Of a DNA stretch of 64,000 nucleotides, positions 8,830 through 17,595 are shown piece by piece (the first letter of the stretch is position 1; every line of letters begins with the position of its first letter). The notes beneath the pieces are model-generated. The model was not told where the DNA came from. It searched no databases and worked only from the letters and a program-made list of their open reading frames with translations. Source of the DNA: Flavobacteriales bacterium (GTDB taxonomy: Bacteria > Bacteroidota > Bacteroidia > Flavobacteriales_F > PHOS-HE28); the NCBI GenBank assembly GCA_020635675.1, contig JACJZJ010000001.1, positions 806,001-870,000 of the forward strand, written 5' to 3'. Position numbers and translations under genes: made by a program.

Positions 8830-10718
8830 GGCGGAGTGACCTTCATGTTGCGCAATAGCAGATGACCATTGAACTGCTGCACGGCGGCCTGCATGCGCAG
8901 TACCATGTCCGCCTGGATCAATTCAGCAGGGCCATCATCGGGATCCCCATTCGCGATCGGTCCGAACCCGACCACTTCCTTCCCATCGAAGCGCAACAGA
9001 TGTTCCTCCCCGATCATCCGATACACCCCATTGCTGCTGCTGATCGCGTAGGGTGGGCTGGTCGCTCGCAATGCGCTGTGCCCGAAGGCGAAGAACGGAT
9101 CCCGATGCCCGATCAGGTCCAGCACGGTCGGCAGGACGTCGATCTGCTCTGTCACCCGGTCGATCCGGCCCGGCTTCATGTATTTCGGCATGTAATAGAC
9201 CAGGGGCACCCAGTAGTCGATCGCCTTGCCGTAGTGCTGGCCGCTGCGATCGATGTCCGCCGTGTGGTCGGCGGTGATCACGAACAGGGTATGGTCGAAC
9301 CAAGGCATCGTGGATGCGGTCTTGAAGAAATGGCGCAGGGCGTCGTCCGCGTAGCGCAGGGTCGGGTGGATCTTCAACGTGCCGCCCTTGAACCGTTCCG
9401 CATCCTCGGATAGCAGCTCGTACGGATGGTGCGAGCTGAGCGAGAAGATGGCACTGACGAAGGGCTCCTGCTGCTTGCCCAGTTCCCGGGCGAAGAATTG
9501 GAAGAAGGGCCGGTCGCGGATGCCCCAGGAGCCATCGTAGTCATTGGGGTCCGGGTACTGGTCACGCCCCACGTAGCGGTCAAAGCCAGCGGAACGCGCG
9601 AAACCATCGAAGCCCATCGTGCCGTTGTTTCCGCCATGGAAGAAACTGGAGCCGTACCCGTCCTTCTTCAATTCATTGGCGAGGGAGGTGAAGGGCACAT
9701 CGGCGTAGGGCGACGTGATAAAGGCCTCATCCATGAGCTCCGGGATCGAGGCGAGCACGGCGGGTATGCCATCGATGGATCGGCGCCCATTGGCATAGGC
9801 ACGCGTGCAATACATCCCTTCGCTCATCAGTGAATCCAGGAAGGGCATGTATCCAGGAAGGCCGGTGAGCTTGCTGCTGTAAACCCCGGAGAAGCTCTCG
9901 AGGATGATCACCACCACGTTGGGCCTTCTTGCGGCCGTCACGAGATCGAACGGCGTGTTGGCCCCATCGGCATACTGGTGCACCACGGGCCAGCGCAGTT
10001 CGGCGTCGGCCACCGACATGTAGATGCGTGGTTCGAGCACGGGTTTGCCGAGGCTCATCAGGAGCGTATAGGGGGTGTTCAACACCAGGGGGAAGTAGGC
10101 GGGCGGTGCATACTTGCCCGCTTCGAGCACCTGCAGAGGGATCAGCTGCAGGCCCCCGCGTGACAAGAGGGCGAACAGGGCGACCGTCACGATGCGCCAA
10201 CCGAACTTCCAGGACCACGGAAGGGCCCGGTCGCGAAGGAACCGGCCGGACCAGGTGTAGCCCCACCCGGCCAGCAGCAGGCACACGAGGAAGATCAGCG
10301 CGATGTACCAATAGTCGCGTAGGAAGGCCGGCATCAGGTTGGCGGTATCGCTGCCCGTGGTGAGGATCGAGAGCAGGTCCGCCGTGCTGCGCTTCAGGGT
10401 GAACTTGAAGTATTCGATGTCCGCGCAGTTGAAGGCGAAGCCGATGCCGTTCACCACCAGGAAAACGACCTTCTGGACCGTGGCCCAGGCACGGCGCCGC
10501 GCCGGCGCGATCAGATAGAGCACCACCCAGGGCAGGTTCAGCCAGGCGATCGCGCTCAGGTCGAAACGGACGCCGCCAACGAATGCCAGGAAGGGTGCGT
10601 CCGGGAAGGAGCCGGGGTTGAACAGGAAGAAGCAGAGCCGTTGGGCCGAATAGAGCAGGGCCAGCACCAGCAGGCGCAGCAGCAGTACGGTCAGCGGTCC
10701 GCGGGGACGGGGCAGCAC
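8826..10718 (-). CDS. LTA-synthase/sulfatase family membrane transferase
   Basis: About 630 aa. Several hydrophobic segments fill the first 230 or so residues (for example VLLLRLLVLALLYSAQRL and IALIFLVCLLLAGWGYTW), followed by an extracytoplasmic alkaline-phosphatase-like domain. That domain has the entry motif VVVIILESFSGVYSSKLTG, NGRRSIDGIPAVLASIP and the metal site FVITADHTADID. Members transfer phosphoglycerol or phosphoethanolamine from phospholipids to envelope glycans or lipids. The frame is open to 11147 but that part overlaps the divergent E1 gene; GTG 10718, preceded after 4 bases by TTCCTTCG, begins just before the first membrane segment. It is coupled to the lipid kinase downstream. 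Confidence 0.88.
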   Translation of the reverse strand: MLPRPRGPLTVLLLRLLVLALLYSAQRLCFFLFNPGSFPDAPFLAFVGGVRFDLSAIAWLNLPWVVLYLIAPARRRAWATVQKVVFLVVNGIGFAFNCADIEYFKFTLKRSTADLLSILTTGSDTANLMPAFLRDYWYIALIFLVCLLLAGWGYTWSGRFLRDRALPWSWKFGWRIVTVALFALLSRGGLQLIPLQVLEAGKYAPPAYFPLVLNTPYTLLMSLGKPVLEPRIYMSVADAELRWPVVHQYADGANTPFDLVTAARRPNVVVIILESFSGVYSSKLTGLPGYMPFLDSLMSEGMYCTRAYANGRRSIDGIPAVLASIPELMDEAFITSPYADVPFTSLANELKKDGYGSSFFHGGNNGTMGFDGFARSAGFDRYVGRDQYPDPNDYDGSWGIRDRPFFQFFARELGKQQEPFVSAIFSLSSHHPYELLSEDAERFKGGTLKIHPTLRYADDALRHFFKTASTMPWFDHTLFVITADHTADIDRSGQHYGKAIDYWVPLVYYMPKYMKPGRIDRVTEQIDVLPTVLDLIGHRDPFFAFGHSALRATSPPYAISSSNGVYRMIGEEHLLRFDGKEVVGFGPIANGDPDDGPAELIQADMVLRMQAAVQQFNGHLLLRNMKVTPP

Positions 10719-10719
10719 G

Positions 10720-10775
10720 GTGCGAAGGAAGGGAAAGTGGAAATAGGAAATAGGAATCAGGAAAGTTGAAACCTC
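10720..10775. repeat. Purine-rich low-complexity tract
   Basis: The plus strand is a strongly purine-biased run built on GGAAATAGGAAATAGGAA-type repeats between the transferase start and the E1 promoter. It may be a phase-variable or structural spacer, or simply low-complexity intergenic DNA. Confidence 0.5.
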
Positions 10776-10811
10776 CGGACCGCTTTCAAGTTCCAGCTTT
10801 CTGTCTCCCGA

Positions 10812-10819
10812 TACCTTTG
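10812..10819 (+). promoter_or_regulatory. -7 element TACCTTTG for the fused E1 gene
   Basis: Perfect TAnnTTTG match, 17 bases before ATG 10837. The same octamer TACCTTTG occurs before the genes at 17710 and 41908. Confidence 0.6.
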
Positions 10820-10836
10820 CCTCGCATTCCGACCAC

Positions 10837-12846
10837 ATGCCCACGTTGACCACCGAGGACCGCCAGTTGCGCTTCGAGCGCAGCGGCCTGAGCGACGAGT
10901 TCCTGCTGCGCGCGCACCACGATCTGGTGAAGCCGCGGATGATCGAGGAGAAGATGCTGAGCCTGCTGCGGCAGGGCAAGATCACCAAGTGGTTCAGCGG
11001 CATCGGCCAGGAGGCCATCAGCGTGGGGACGACACTGGCCCTGCATCCGGACGAGTACATCCTGCCGATGCACCGTAACCTGGGCGTGTTCACCACCCGT
11101 GGCATGCCTTTCCACAAGCTGTTCGCGCAATGGCAGGGCAAGGTCACCGGCTATACCAGGGGCCGTGAGCGCAGTTTCCATTTCGGCTCGAAGGAGGACC
11201 GTGTCGCGGGCATGATCAGCCACCTCGGCCCGCAGATGGGCATCGCCGACGGCATCGCCCTGGCGCACAAGCTGAAGAAGGAACAACGCTGCACGATCGT
11301 CTTCACCGGCGACGGCGCCACCAGTGAGGGCGACTTCCACGAGAGCGTGAACGTGGCCGCCGTGTGGGACCTGCCCGTGCTCTTCATCATCGAGAACAAC
11401 GGCTACGGCCTCAGCACGCCCAACCGCGAGCAGTTCCGCATGAAGAGCTTCACCGACAAGGCCGCGGGCTATGGCATCGAGGCGGTGCAACTGGCGGGCA
11501 ACAACATCCTCGAGGTGTACAAGGAGGTCGCCCGCCTGGCCGACAGCGTGCGCGAGAAGCCGCGACCGGTCCTGGTGGAATGCATGACCTTCCGCATGCG
11601 CGGCCACGAGGAGGCCAGCGGTACCAAGTACGTACCCAAACACCTGTTCGAGGAGTGGGGCCGCAAGGATCCCGTGGTGAACTACGAGAACTGGCTCCTG
11701 GCCGAGGGCATCCTCAGCGAAAAGGAGAAGGACCGTGTGCGTGCGGCCATCAAACAGGAGATCGAGGACGGCATCCAACAGGCCTTCGGCGAGCCCGATC
11801 CGGTGTTCGATGCGGAAACCGAATTGGCGGATGTCTATGCGCCTTTCGTTCCGGATGGGTCATCCGCCGTTCCGCCGGTCGCCGGCCCGGAGAAGCGCAT
11901 GATCGACGCCATCAGCGAAGGCCTGGCGCAGAGCATGGACCGGCACTCCGGGCTGGTACTGATGGGGCAGGACATCGCCGAATACGGCGGGGCTTTCAAG
12001 ATCACCGAAGGCTTCGTGGAGCGCTATGGCCGCGAGCGTGTGCGCAACACGCCCCTGTGCGAGAGCGCGATCGTGGGTGCGGGCCTCGGGCTGAGCATCA
12101 AGGGCATGAAGGCGATGGTGGAGATGCAGTTCGCCGATTTCGTCAGCGAGGCGATGACGCAGATCTGCAACAATCTGGCAAAGAGCCACTACCGCTGGGG
12201 CCAGAACGCCGATGTGGTCATTCGCATGCCGACGGGCGCAGGCGTGGGGGCGGGCCCCTTCCACAGCCAGAGCAACGAGATGTGGTTCGTGAAGACGCCG
12301 GGCCTGAAGATCGCCTACCCCAGCAATCCGTACGATGCGAAGGGACTGCTGATCGCCGCCTTCGACGATCCCAACCCGGTGCTCTACTTCGAGCACAAGG
12401 CGCTGTACCGCAGCATCACCGGGCCCGTACCCGAGGCACCTTACGCGATCCCATTCGGGCGGGCGGCGGTCGTGCGTGAGGGATCGGCGCTCAGCATCAT
12501 CACCTACGGCATGGGCGTGCATTGGGCGGTGGATGCGGTGCGAGAGCTGGACCTCGACGCCGAGATCATCGATCTGCGCACGCTCGTCCCGCTGGATGTG
12601 GAGACCATCTACGGCTCGGTGCGCAAGACCGGTCGCGCCCTGGTGCTGCATGAGGATACCCTCACCGGTGGCATCGGCGGCGAGATCAGCGCGCTGATCA
12701 CGGAGCACTGCTTCAAGCACCTCGACGCGCCTGTACTGCGCGTGGCCAGCATCGATACCCCCGTGCCCTTCGCGATCCCGCTGGAGCAGGGGTTCCTTGC
12801 GAAGGGGAGGGTGAAGGAGGCGATCGGAGATCTACTGGGCTACTGA
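10837..12846 (+). CDS. 2-oxoacid dehydrogenase E1, alpha and beta fused
   Basis: 669-aa thiamine-diphosphate enzyme decarboxylating branched-chain 2-oxoacids or pyruvate and passing the acyl group to E2 lipoyl domains. The alpha part (about residues 20-340) has the ThDP motif GDG at 158-160 ending in NN at 187-188. The beta part (from about 350, MIDAISEGLAQSMDRH) contains GQDIAEYGGAFKITEGF, RVRNTPLCESAIVGAGLG, MPTGAGVGAGPFHSQSNE and a C-terminal transketolase domain (VPLDVETIYGSVRKTGRAL, HEDTLTGGIGGEI). The one-chain arrangement is common in Bacteroidota. No E2 or E3 gene is in the window. Substrate choice between branched-chain acids and pyruvate is not settled. Confidence 0.94.
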   Translation: MPTLTTEDRQLRFERSGLSDEFLLRAHHDLVKPRMIEEKMLSLLRQGKITKWFSGIGQEAISVGTTLALHPDEYILPMHRNLGVFTTRGMPFHKLFAQWQGKVTGYTRGRERSFHFGSKEDRVAGMISHLGPQMGIADGIALAHKLKKEQRCTIVFTGDGATSEGDFHESVNVAAVWDLPVLFIIENNGYGLSTPNREQFRMKSFTDKAAGYGIEAVQLAGNNILEVYKEVARLADSVREKPRPVLVECMTFRMRGHEEASGTKYVPKHLFEEWGRKDPVVNYENWLLAEGILSEKEKDRVRAAIKQEIEDGIQQAFGEPDPVFDAETELADVYAPFVPDGSSAVPPVAGPEKRMIDAISEGLAQSMDRHSGLVLMGQDIAEYGGAFKITEGFVERYGRERVRNTPLCESAIVGAGLGLSIKGMKAMVEMQFADFVSEAMTQICNNLAKSHYRWGQNADVVIRMPTGAGVGAGPFHSQSNEMWFVKTPGLKIAYPSNPYDAKGLLIAAFDDPNPVLYFEHKALYRSITGPVPEAPYAIPFGRAAVVREGSALSIITYGMGVHWAVDAVRELDLDAEIIDLRTLVPLDVETIYGSVRKTGRALVLHEDTLTGGIGGEISALITEHCFKHLDAPVLRVASIDTPVPFAIPLEQGFLAKGRVKEAIGDLLGY

Positions 12847-12866
12847 AGTCGCAAAAGCTCATTTCC

Positions 12867-13592
12867 ATGCACCGTATCATGCTCCTTCTTTGCCTCCTCC
12901 TTGTCACCACGGGCGTGTGCGCCCAAAAGGGCTACCAGGACGTGATCTACCTGAAGAACGGTAGCGTGGTCCGCGGCATGGTGGTGGAACAGGTCCCCGG
13001 CGTTTCGATCAAGATCGAGACACCCGACAGGAGCGTGTTCGTTTTCGCCATGGCCGATGTGGAACGGATCACCAAGGAGACCATCGAACGGGGCGCTGTG
13101 GCCAATGCTGGTGTGTCGCGCGGCTATCAGGGTCTGGTGGCCGTGGGGTATGGGATCGGCGTGAAGCAGTATGGGCTGGATAGGGCGAAGGTGGACGTGG
13201 TGAACGGATACCGGTCCGGTCCACACCTAATGGCCGGGCTGGGCTTCGGTCTGCGGGCCTATACCGGTGATACGGCCGCCACCCTCCTCGTCCCGCTCTT
13301 CGTGCAGGTGCGGTTCCATTTCCTGGACCGGAAGATCACACCCTACCTGGCGGTGCAGGGTGGCACTGCGTTCGATGCGAACGACGGCTTCCAGACCATG
13401 GGTCCGCTGTTCGGCGGGGAGTTGGGCGTTTCGATCCGGTCGGGGAAGCGCACCATGCTCCATTTCGGACCGGGATTCGAGCTACAGTCGCTCCGCACCT
13501 ACCGCGAGGGCGACTACGCTTCACGCTATCGACCCGTGGAGCGCCAGGTGAACTCGGGTGCGGTCGATATCAACGTCGGTCTCGCGTTCTAG
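12867..13592 (+). CDS. Secreted hypothetical protein with beta-barrel-like C-terminus
   Basis: 241 aa with a clear signal peptide (MLLLCLLLVTTGVCAQ). The N-terminal segment DVIYLKNGSVVRGMVVEQVPG followed by FVFAMADVERITKE is a module I recognise from many Bacteroidota exported proteins of unknown role. The rest has alternating short strands with glycine- and aromatic-rich patches (LMAGLGFGLRAYTG, FVQVRFHFLDRKITPYLAVQGG), consistent with a small outer-membrane barrel, and ends VDINVGLAF, a plausible barrel C-terminus. It starts 20 bases after the E1 stop and could be co-transcribed, but no functional link is evident. Confidence 0.75.
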   Translation: MHRIMLLLCLLLVTTGVCAQKGYQDVIYLKNGSVVRGMVVEQVPGVSIKIETPDRSVFVFAMADVERITKETIERGAVANAGVSRGYQGLVAVGYGIGVKQYGLDRAKVDVVNGYRSGPHLMAGLGFGLRAYTGDTAATLLVPLFVQVRFHFLDRKITPYLAVQGGTAFDANDGFQTMGPLFGGELGVSIRSGKRTMLHFGPGFELQSLRTYREGDYASRYRPVERQVNSGAVDINVGLAF

Positions 13593-13681
13593 GACAGGCC
13601 AACCAACCTTCCCGGTCGGCTGGCATTGCTGCTGACCGGTCAATTCGTCCGTTCGTTGCGCCCGCGTGCGAACCGCGGCCC

Positions 13682-14428
13682 TCAATTCAATTCGTCATGG
13701 AGCGCCTTGAACTCGGCATTGTCCATGAAATCCTCCGCGCCTAGGGCGAGCGTGGTCCGCGCAGAATCCCGCATGCCCTTGTTGTCGAGCTGCTCCGCAT
13801 ACCGGATCAGGGCCTCGCGCAGCAGCCTTTTCCGGTCGGGCGAGAGCCGGTCATGGTCCCCCATCTTCGCATAGGTGTGCCGGAATTGCACGAGGCTCTC
13901 CTCGGCATCGCGCATCAGGTTCATCTTCATCTGGCTCAGGGCGAGCATCAGCCAGGCCCCCGCGTTCTCGGGGTCATAGCCCGTCATCCGGTCGAATTCA
14001 CGCTTGGCCTTGCTGTAGGACCCTTCCTCCAGGTACATGAAGCCCACGCCCATCGCCGCGGCGTTCAGCTCCTCCCAATAATCCTCGTACTGGGCGAAGT
14101 AGGCGTTCTCCTTGTCCTTCTTGCGGAACTTCTCCGCATACTTCAGGGCATCGCGCCCCGCGTTCTTGAAGTCCGGGTCGTCCGTGTACTTGTCCATCTT
14201 GCTGATCTCGTGGAAACACATGCTCATATACAGGTAGGGCAGGGGATCGCGACGGGTCGCATCCCGTTCGGTGTACCGTTCCGCCTTGAAGATGCACTTC
14301 TCATAGTTCTCATCCACATACAGGACGAGAAGGTCATCATAGGAGCGGGAGGATTGCGCGAGGGCGTTGCGGGTGAGCAGGGGAAGGAAGAGAAGGAACA
14401 GGAGCGAATGGCGCATGAGCAATGGCAT
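13682..14428 (-). CDS. Secreted TPR-like helical repeat protein
   Basis: 248 aa. A signal peptide (SLLFLLFLPLLTRNALAQ) is followed by alpha-helical segments with TPR-like spacing, including YFAQYEDYWEELNAAAMGVGFMYLEEGSYSKAKREFDRMTGYDPENAGAWLMLALSQMK. Such proteins usually act as periplasmic scaffolds. Nothing in the neighbourhood identifies a partner. A less likely start is the internal ATG four codons downstream (MRHSLL). The codon use resembles its neighbours. Confidence 0.75.
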   Translation of the reverse strand: MPLLMRHSLLFLLFLPLLTRNALAQSSRSYDDLLVLYVDENYEKCIFKAERYTERDATRRDPLPYLYMSMCFHEISKMDKYTDDPDFKNAGRDALKYAEKFRKKDKENAYFAQYEDYWEELNAAAMGVGFMYLEEGSYSKAKREFDRMTGYDPENAGAWLMLALSQMKMNLMRDAEESLVQFRHTYAKMGDHDRLSPDRKRLLREALIRYAEQLDNKGMRDSARTTLALGAEDFMDNAEFKALHDELN

Positions 14429-14498
14429 TGAAGGAATGAAGAGGCCGCAATGATGGTGCCAGGCGCACCGGGCCTCGAACGGTGATGAGGAGCCAGGA

Positions 14499-14588
14499 TC
14501 AGCGGCGTCGGCGCCGCTCCCGGGCGATGCGGGTGGGTTCGTCCACCGCGGGACGGACCATCCTTTCCACGGGTCCGGAGAAGGACAT
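14499..14588 (-). CDS. Possible 29-aa arginine-rich small protein
   Basis: A short frame beginning MSFSGPVERMVRPAVDEP and ending in an arginine cluster (RERRRRR). Its ATG lies 7 bases after TAATTTG on the minus strand, which resembles the -7 elements of this genome with one base missing. It sits upstream of the TPR-like gene in an otherwise gene-free 294-base gap. It could be a leader peptide or a chance frame; I know no family. Confidence 0.25.
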   Translation of the reverse strand: MSFSGPVERMVRPAVDEPTRIARERRRRR

Positions 14589-14709
14589 CACGCCGCAAAT
14601 TACGACCTCCCGCGCCGATCGTGGGTTCCGTGACATCAATGGGGTGCGATCAACAGAGCGCTCTTGACAAGACCCCGACCCGCTCCCCCGGATGGCGATG
14701 GCACCGTCC

Positions 14710-14717
14710 GATCTTGG
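14710..14717 (+). promoter_or_regulatory. -7-like element GATCTTGG 5 bases before ATG 14723
   Basis: GATCTTGG followed by CCCCC and the ATG. The same octamer precedes ATG 37035 by 4 bases, and GATCTTCG/CATCTTCG variants precede the starts at 48061 and 16327. The conserved distance argues for function despite the weaker consensus match. Confidence 0.4.
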
Positions 14718-14722
14718 CCCCC

Positions 14723-15406
14723 ATGTCCGCAGCGGTGTTCGAAGCACGATGGAACCGGATCCGCCACATGCGCGAGAACGGTTATGAGGAGTTGTCCGAT
14801 TTCCTCGGCCTGCAGGCCGGTCTGGGGCCGGCGGTGCGTTGCGGTCTGTTGAGGAGGCGCGAGGAGAACGGTGAGTTCCAGCGTTACCATGGGTATGTGC
14901 CCACGGAAAAGGGTTCAGAGTACCTGGTGCACCTGCCGGAGAAGGAGCTGATCATGGTGCGACCCGGCAAGAGCGCGTCCCTGTTCAACCAACTGAAGAA
15001 GGATCCGATGCCCGATGCCGTGTTCAAAGCCACCTACGCACTGCCCACGCGGGAGCAGTTCCAGGCGGTCGAGCTTCTGCATGAGCAGGCCGGGCGCGAC
15101 CTCTGGAAGGTGCAACGCGCACAGGAACTGCATCGCAGACTGCTCCTGGGGTATTCGGACCTGCGCACGTTCACCACGCGCACGGGAGTGGGCGAGGGCA
15201 TTTTGCTGCGCCTGGAGCTCTGCGCCCCCCTGGAGGATCGTCCGCACGACCGCGCCCTTTCGGTCGTGGTCAACAGCGCGGGCGCACCGTATCTCGAACT
15301 GGTGGAGCGATGGGCGCTGCTGCTGGTGAAGCCCGGTATGGAACTGCCTCTCTGGGCAAGGTGCGAGCCCGAGCGGTCGGCCTATTGGTGCGGGGTTCCT
15401 GAGTAA
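14723..15406 (+). CDS. Hypothetical protein (227 aa)
   Basis: I do not recognise this family. From ATG 14723 the product starts MSAAVFEARWNRIRHMRENGYEELSDFLGLQ; it has no signal peptide or membrane segment, is rich in Leu, Glu and Arg, and contains YLVHLPEKELIMVRPGKSASLFNQLKK and TFTTRTGVGEGILLRLELC. It reads like a cytoplasmic alpha/beta protein. An in-frame start at 14621 exists but would put 34 unlikely residues in front. It converges with the DUF1905 gene with 9 bases between the stops. Confidence 0.65.
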   Translation: MSAAVFEARWNRIRHMRENGYEELSDFLGLQAGLGPAVRCGLLRRREENGEFQRYHGYVPTEKGSEYLVHLPEKELIMVRPGKSASLFNQLKKDPMPDAVFKATYALPTREQFQAVELLHEQAGRDLWKVQRAQELHRRLLLGYSDLRTFTTRTGVGEGILLRLELCAPLEDRPHDRALSVVVNSAGAPYLELVERWALLLVKPGMELPLWARCEPERSAYWCGVPE

Positions 15407-15415
15407 CGGACCCGG

Positions 15416-15916
15416 CTACTCCTTCCCTGGCGCGAACCACGGGTGCCCGGTCTCGAACCGGCGTAGCAGTTCCGCCACGCGTTTTGCACGGGTCGGTGTC
15501 GTCCTTGCCTGGTCGATCCAGATGCAGATGTTGCGTTGCTTCCCGGGTGGGATCCGCTGCCATGCCGCCTTGAACTCCGGCAGGAAATCCAGGGTCTCCC
15601 GCAGCTCTTCCGGCACCGGCACCTTGTCCGGTTCCGGGTTCGGCCAGACCTCCACTTCCACGACGTCACCGACCCGCACATTGGCTTTTCGGCGAAGGTC
15701 CTGGCCCAATGCGATCACGTGGAAGCCGCTTTTCGTGGGCATCAACGCACGGTCCATGACCACACCGTTGATGGTGCCGAGCACCCGGAAACTGCCCTTC
15801 ACACCGAAGGTCTTCTTCACGTCGTGCGGGAACTCGACATAGGTCCAGGCAAAACGCCCGCTCATCTTCTCCACACGGGCGGAGAAGCGGATCCGTTCAG
15901 CAGTGCGCCTCGCCAT
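15416..15916 (-). CDS. DUF1905 / YdeI-OmdA family protein
   Basis: 166 aa with two recognisable parts: an N-terminal DUF1905-like beta domain (RIRFSARVEKMSGRFAWTYV, FGVKGSFRVLGTINGV, KSGFHVIALGQDLRRKANV) and a C-terminal YdeI/OmdA-like helical domain (LDFLPEFKAAWQRIPPGKQRNICIWIDQARTTPTRAKRV). YdeI-like proteins have been linked to resistance to bacteriocins and membrane-active peptides, but the biochemical role is unclear. It is followed 12 bases downstream by the 132-aa secreted protein on the opposite reading order, so co-transcription in the direction 16667 to 15416 is possible. Confidence 0.85.
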   Translation of the reverse strand: MARRTAERIRFSARVEKMSGRFAWTYVEFPHDVKKTFGVKGSFRVLGTINGVVMDRALMPTKSGFHVIALGQDLRRKANVRVGDVVEVEVWPNPEPDKVPVPEELRETLDFLPEFKAAWQRIPPGKQRNICIWIDQARTTPTRAKRVAELLRRFETGHPWFAPGKE

Positions 15917-15928
15917 TGCGCGGAGCGG

Positions 15929-16327
15929 TCAACGGTCGATGATGATGACGGGCGCTTCCTGGATCTTCTTTTCCGAACGTGAAACGAAGCGGAGCACCTG
16001 CTCGCCCTTCTTTTCCTTGATGGCAAAGACCGTGGCCACGGGGACCTTCGGTCCTGTTCCCGGCGTGGCGATCTGCAGGTTCTTCCGCTCGATATCGGGC
16101 GTGGTGCCATCGGCGAAACGGACGACCACTCTGGCATAGTCGAAGTTGATGTCCTTTGCGGTGATGCTTGCTCCCGGCACCTCATTGACGGCCTGCCCGT
16201 TCACAAGCAGGGTGAATTCCTGACCCTTCTCGGAGAAGACGGTAAGGTCATGTGCGATCTGTGCCTGAACGGCGCTGCCGATCAGCAGTCCCATGCTGAT
16301 GGAAATGAAGGTGATGAAATGCCTCAT
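15929..16327 (-). CDS. Small secreted DUF4476-like protein
   Basis: 132 aa from ATG 16327 (MRHFITFISISMGLLIGSAVQAQ, signal peptide). The core LTVFSEKGQEFTLLVNGQAVNEV resembles the N-terminal part of Bacteroidota exported proteins annotated with DUF4476; the rest includes VVVRFADGTTPDIERKNLQI and VIIIDR at the end. Function unknown. Upstream on the minus strand CATCTTCG ends 4 bases before this ATG, a likely private promoter inside the gene run. Confidence 0.7.
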   Translation of the reverse strand: MRHFITFISISMGLLIGSAVQAQIAHDLTVFSEKGQEFTLLVNGQAVNEVPGASITAKDINFDYARVVVRFADGTTPDIERKNLQIATPGTGPKVPVATVFAIKEKKGEQVLRFVSRSEKKIQEAPVIIIDR

Positions 16328-16331
16328 GCCC

Positions 16332-16339
16332 CGAAGATG
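16332..16339 (-). promoter_or_regulatory. -7-like element CATCTTCG 4 bases before ATG 16327
   Basis: Minus-strand CATCTTCG then GGGC then ATG. It fits the GATCTTSG/ATG spacing seen at 37035 and 14723. It lies in the 31-base gap after the SUI1-like gene. Confidence 0.35.
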
Positions 16340-16358
16340 GCAGATCCCGGCGGTCGCG

Positions 16359-16667
16359 TCATCCTCCCGCCTTCTTCGCCTTGTAGCCCATATCAAGCAG
16401 CCGGGCCAGGACCTTGTCGCGATGATCGCCCTGAAGCAGGATCACACCTTCCTTGGCGTTCCCGCCGACACCGCATTTGCTCTTCAACGCACGGCCCAGT
16501 TCATCCAGGTCGCTCTCCTTGCCCACGAAACCGACAATGCGCGTTACCAGCTTGTTGCCTTTCAGCCGGTCCAGGTGGATGCGCAGGTCCTGTTGGGCGG
16601 GTGGGAGCGTGGCGGGTGCGCGCGGACCGACGCTGTACACGATCCCATTGAACGAACGTTTCTTCAT
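16359..16667 (-). CDS. SUI1/eIF1 (YciH) family translation factor
   Basis: 102 aa. The SUI1 fold is marked by DLRIHLDRLKGNKLVTRIVGFVG, then DELGRALKSKCGVGGNAKEG and VILLQGDHRDKVLARLLDMGYKAKKAG. Bacterial YciH-type proteins resemble eukaryotic eIF1 and are thought to check initiation fidelity on the 30S subunit. ATG 16667 (MKKRSFNGIVYS) is the natural start; the longer frame to 16730 overlaps the upstream gene. In a genome predicted to use many leaderless messages, an initiation-fidelity factor is of interest, though the family is widespread. Confidence 0.92.
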   Translation of the reverse strand: MKKRSFNGIVYSVGPRAPATLPPAQQDLRIHLDRLKGNKLVTRIVGFVGKESDLDELGRALKSKCGVGGNAKEGVILLQGDHRDKVLARLLDMGYKAKKAGG

Positions 16668-16677
16668 CGATCGATTT

Positions 16678-17595
16678 TCAGAACCGCCAGCGCAGTCCCA
16701 GTGTGGCCACATAGGAACGTGTGAGCCCATCGGGTCGCACGTCCCGGGTGATCAATGGGGAGCCATAGATGAGGTCGGCAGCCCAGCGGTCGGAAAGGTT
16801 GTAACGCACCTGCGCCGTCAGGTTCAACGTCAGGCCATCGGAGCCTTCGACCTCCTTCCAGTGGTAGGTCGCCTCGTCGATGATCCGGGCGCGTTCCACC
16901 TTGTAGATCCCCAACAGGCCTGGACTGATATCGAATCTGCCGGTGCGGAACCCGTATTGCAGGCGAAGGATGGCATCGTCCCCGCGTTCCAGCCAGAACG
17001 AGTCGAAGTAGTTCTGTGCCACGGATGCGGTATCCCAGCGCGAACGCAGGAAGAAGTTCTCGTTCTGGTCGAAGTAGATGTACTGGTAGGCCAGGGCCGC
17101 CTCGAATCCCTTGTTCCGATAGGCCACCCCGAATAGCAGGTCCCAGGTGCCCAGGCTTGTCTGATAGGGCATGGGCAGCGGACCGTCGTCCACCGTCGCA
17201 TCCGCCTTGTTCGTGGGGAATCTGGTGCCGGCCAGCACCTGCCAGCTGCCGCGATCGGTGCGATGGACCAAATAGGTCAGGCTGAGCGTGATATCACCCA
17301 GGCCGCTTGTACTTCCCAGATCACCGTTTACGGTGGTGTAGGCCAGTTTCAACTGGGCACCGAGCCTGTGGGTGAGGCCCACCTGCACTTCGGGCACTAC
17401 TTGGAATACGTTCACGCCCTGCTCTCCCTGCGCAAAGCTGAGACCGATGTGGGCCGCGCTGCGGTAGGCGCTGTCGGTCAGGAGCGCCTCGCCCAAGGGG
17501 CCCGCCGTGCATACGCCGGCATCGCTGCATCCCTGGGCGAAGATGTCCGCGAAGAAGAGCGTGGAGGGGAGAAGGAGCAGGGTGCGTCGGCGCAT
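16678..17595 (-). CDS. Outer-membrane beta-barrel protein (putative transporter)
   Basis: 305 aa from ATG 17595 with a signal peptide (MRRRTLLLLPSTLFFADIFAQ), then a cysteine-containing segment GCSDAGVCTAGPLGE and amphipathic strands such as QVGLTHRLGAQLKLAYTTV and DITLSLTYLVHRTD, ending VATLGLRWRF, a typical barrel C-terminal aromatic. This matches Bacteroidota outer-membrane proteins of the phenol-MetA/transporter type, whose substrates are mostly unknown. It lies 10 bases upstream of the SUI1 gene and may share a transcript with it. Confidence 0.78.
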   Translation of the reverse strand: MRRRTLLLLPSTLFFADIFAQGCSDAGVCTAGPLGEALLTDSAYRSAAHIGLSFAQGEQGVNVFQVVPEVQVGLTHRLGAQLKLAYTTVNGDLGSTSGLGDITLSLTYLVHRTDRGSWQVLAGTRFPTNKADATVDDGPLPMPYQTSLGTWDLLFGVAYRNKGFEAALAYQYIYFDQNENFFLRSRWDTASVAQNYFDSFWLERGDDAILRLQYGFRTGRFDISPGLLGIYKVERARIIDEATYHWKEVEGSDGLTLNLTAQVRYNLSDRWAADLIYGSPLITRDVRPDGLTRSYVATLGLRWRF

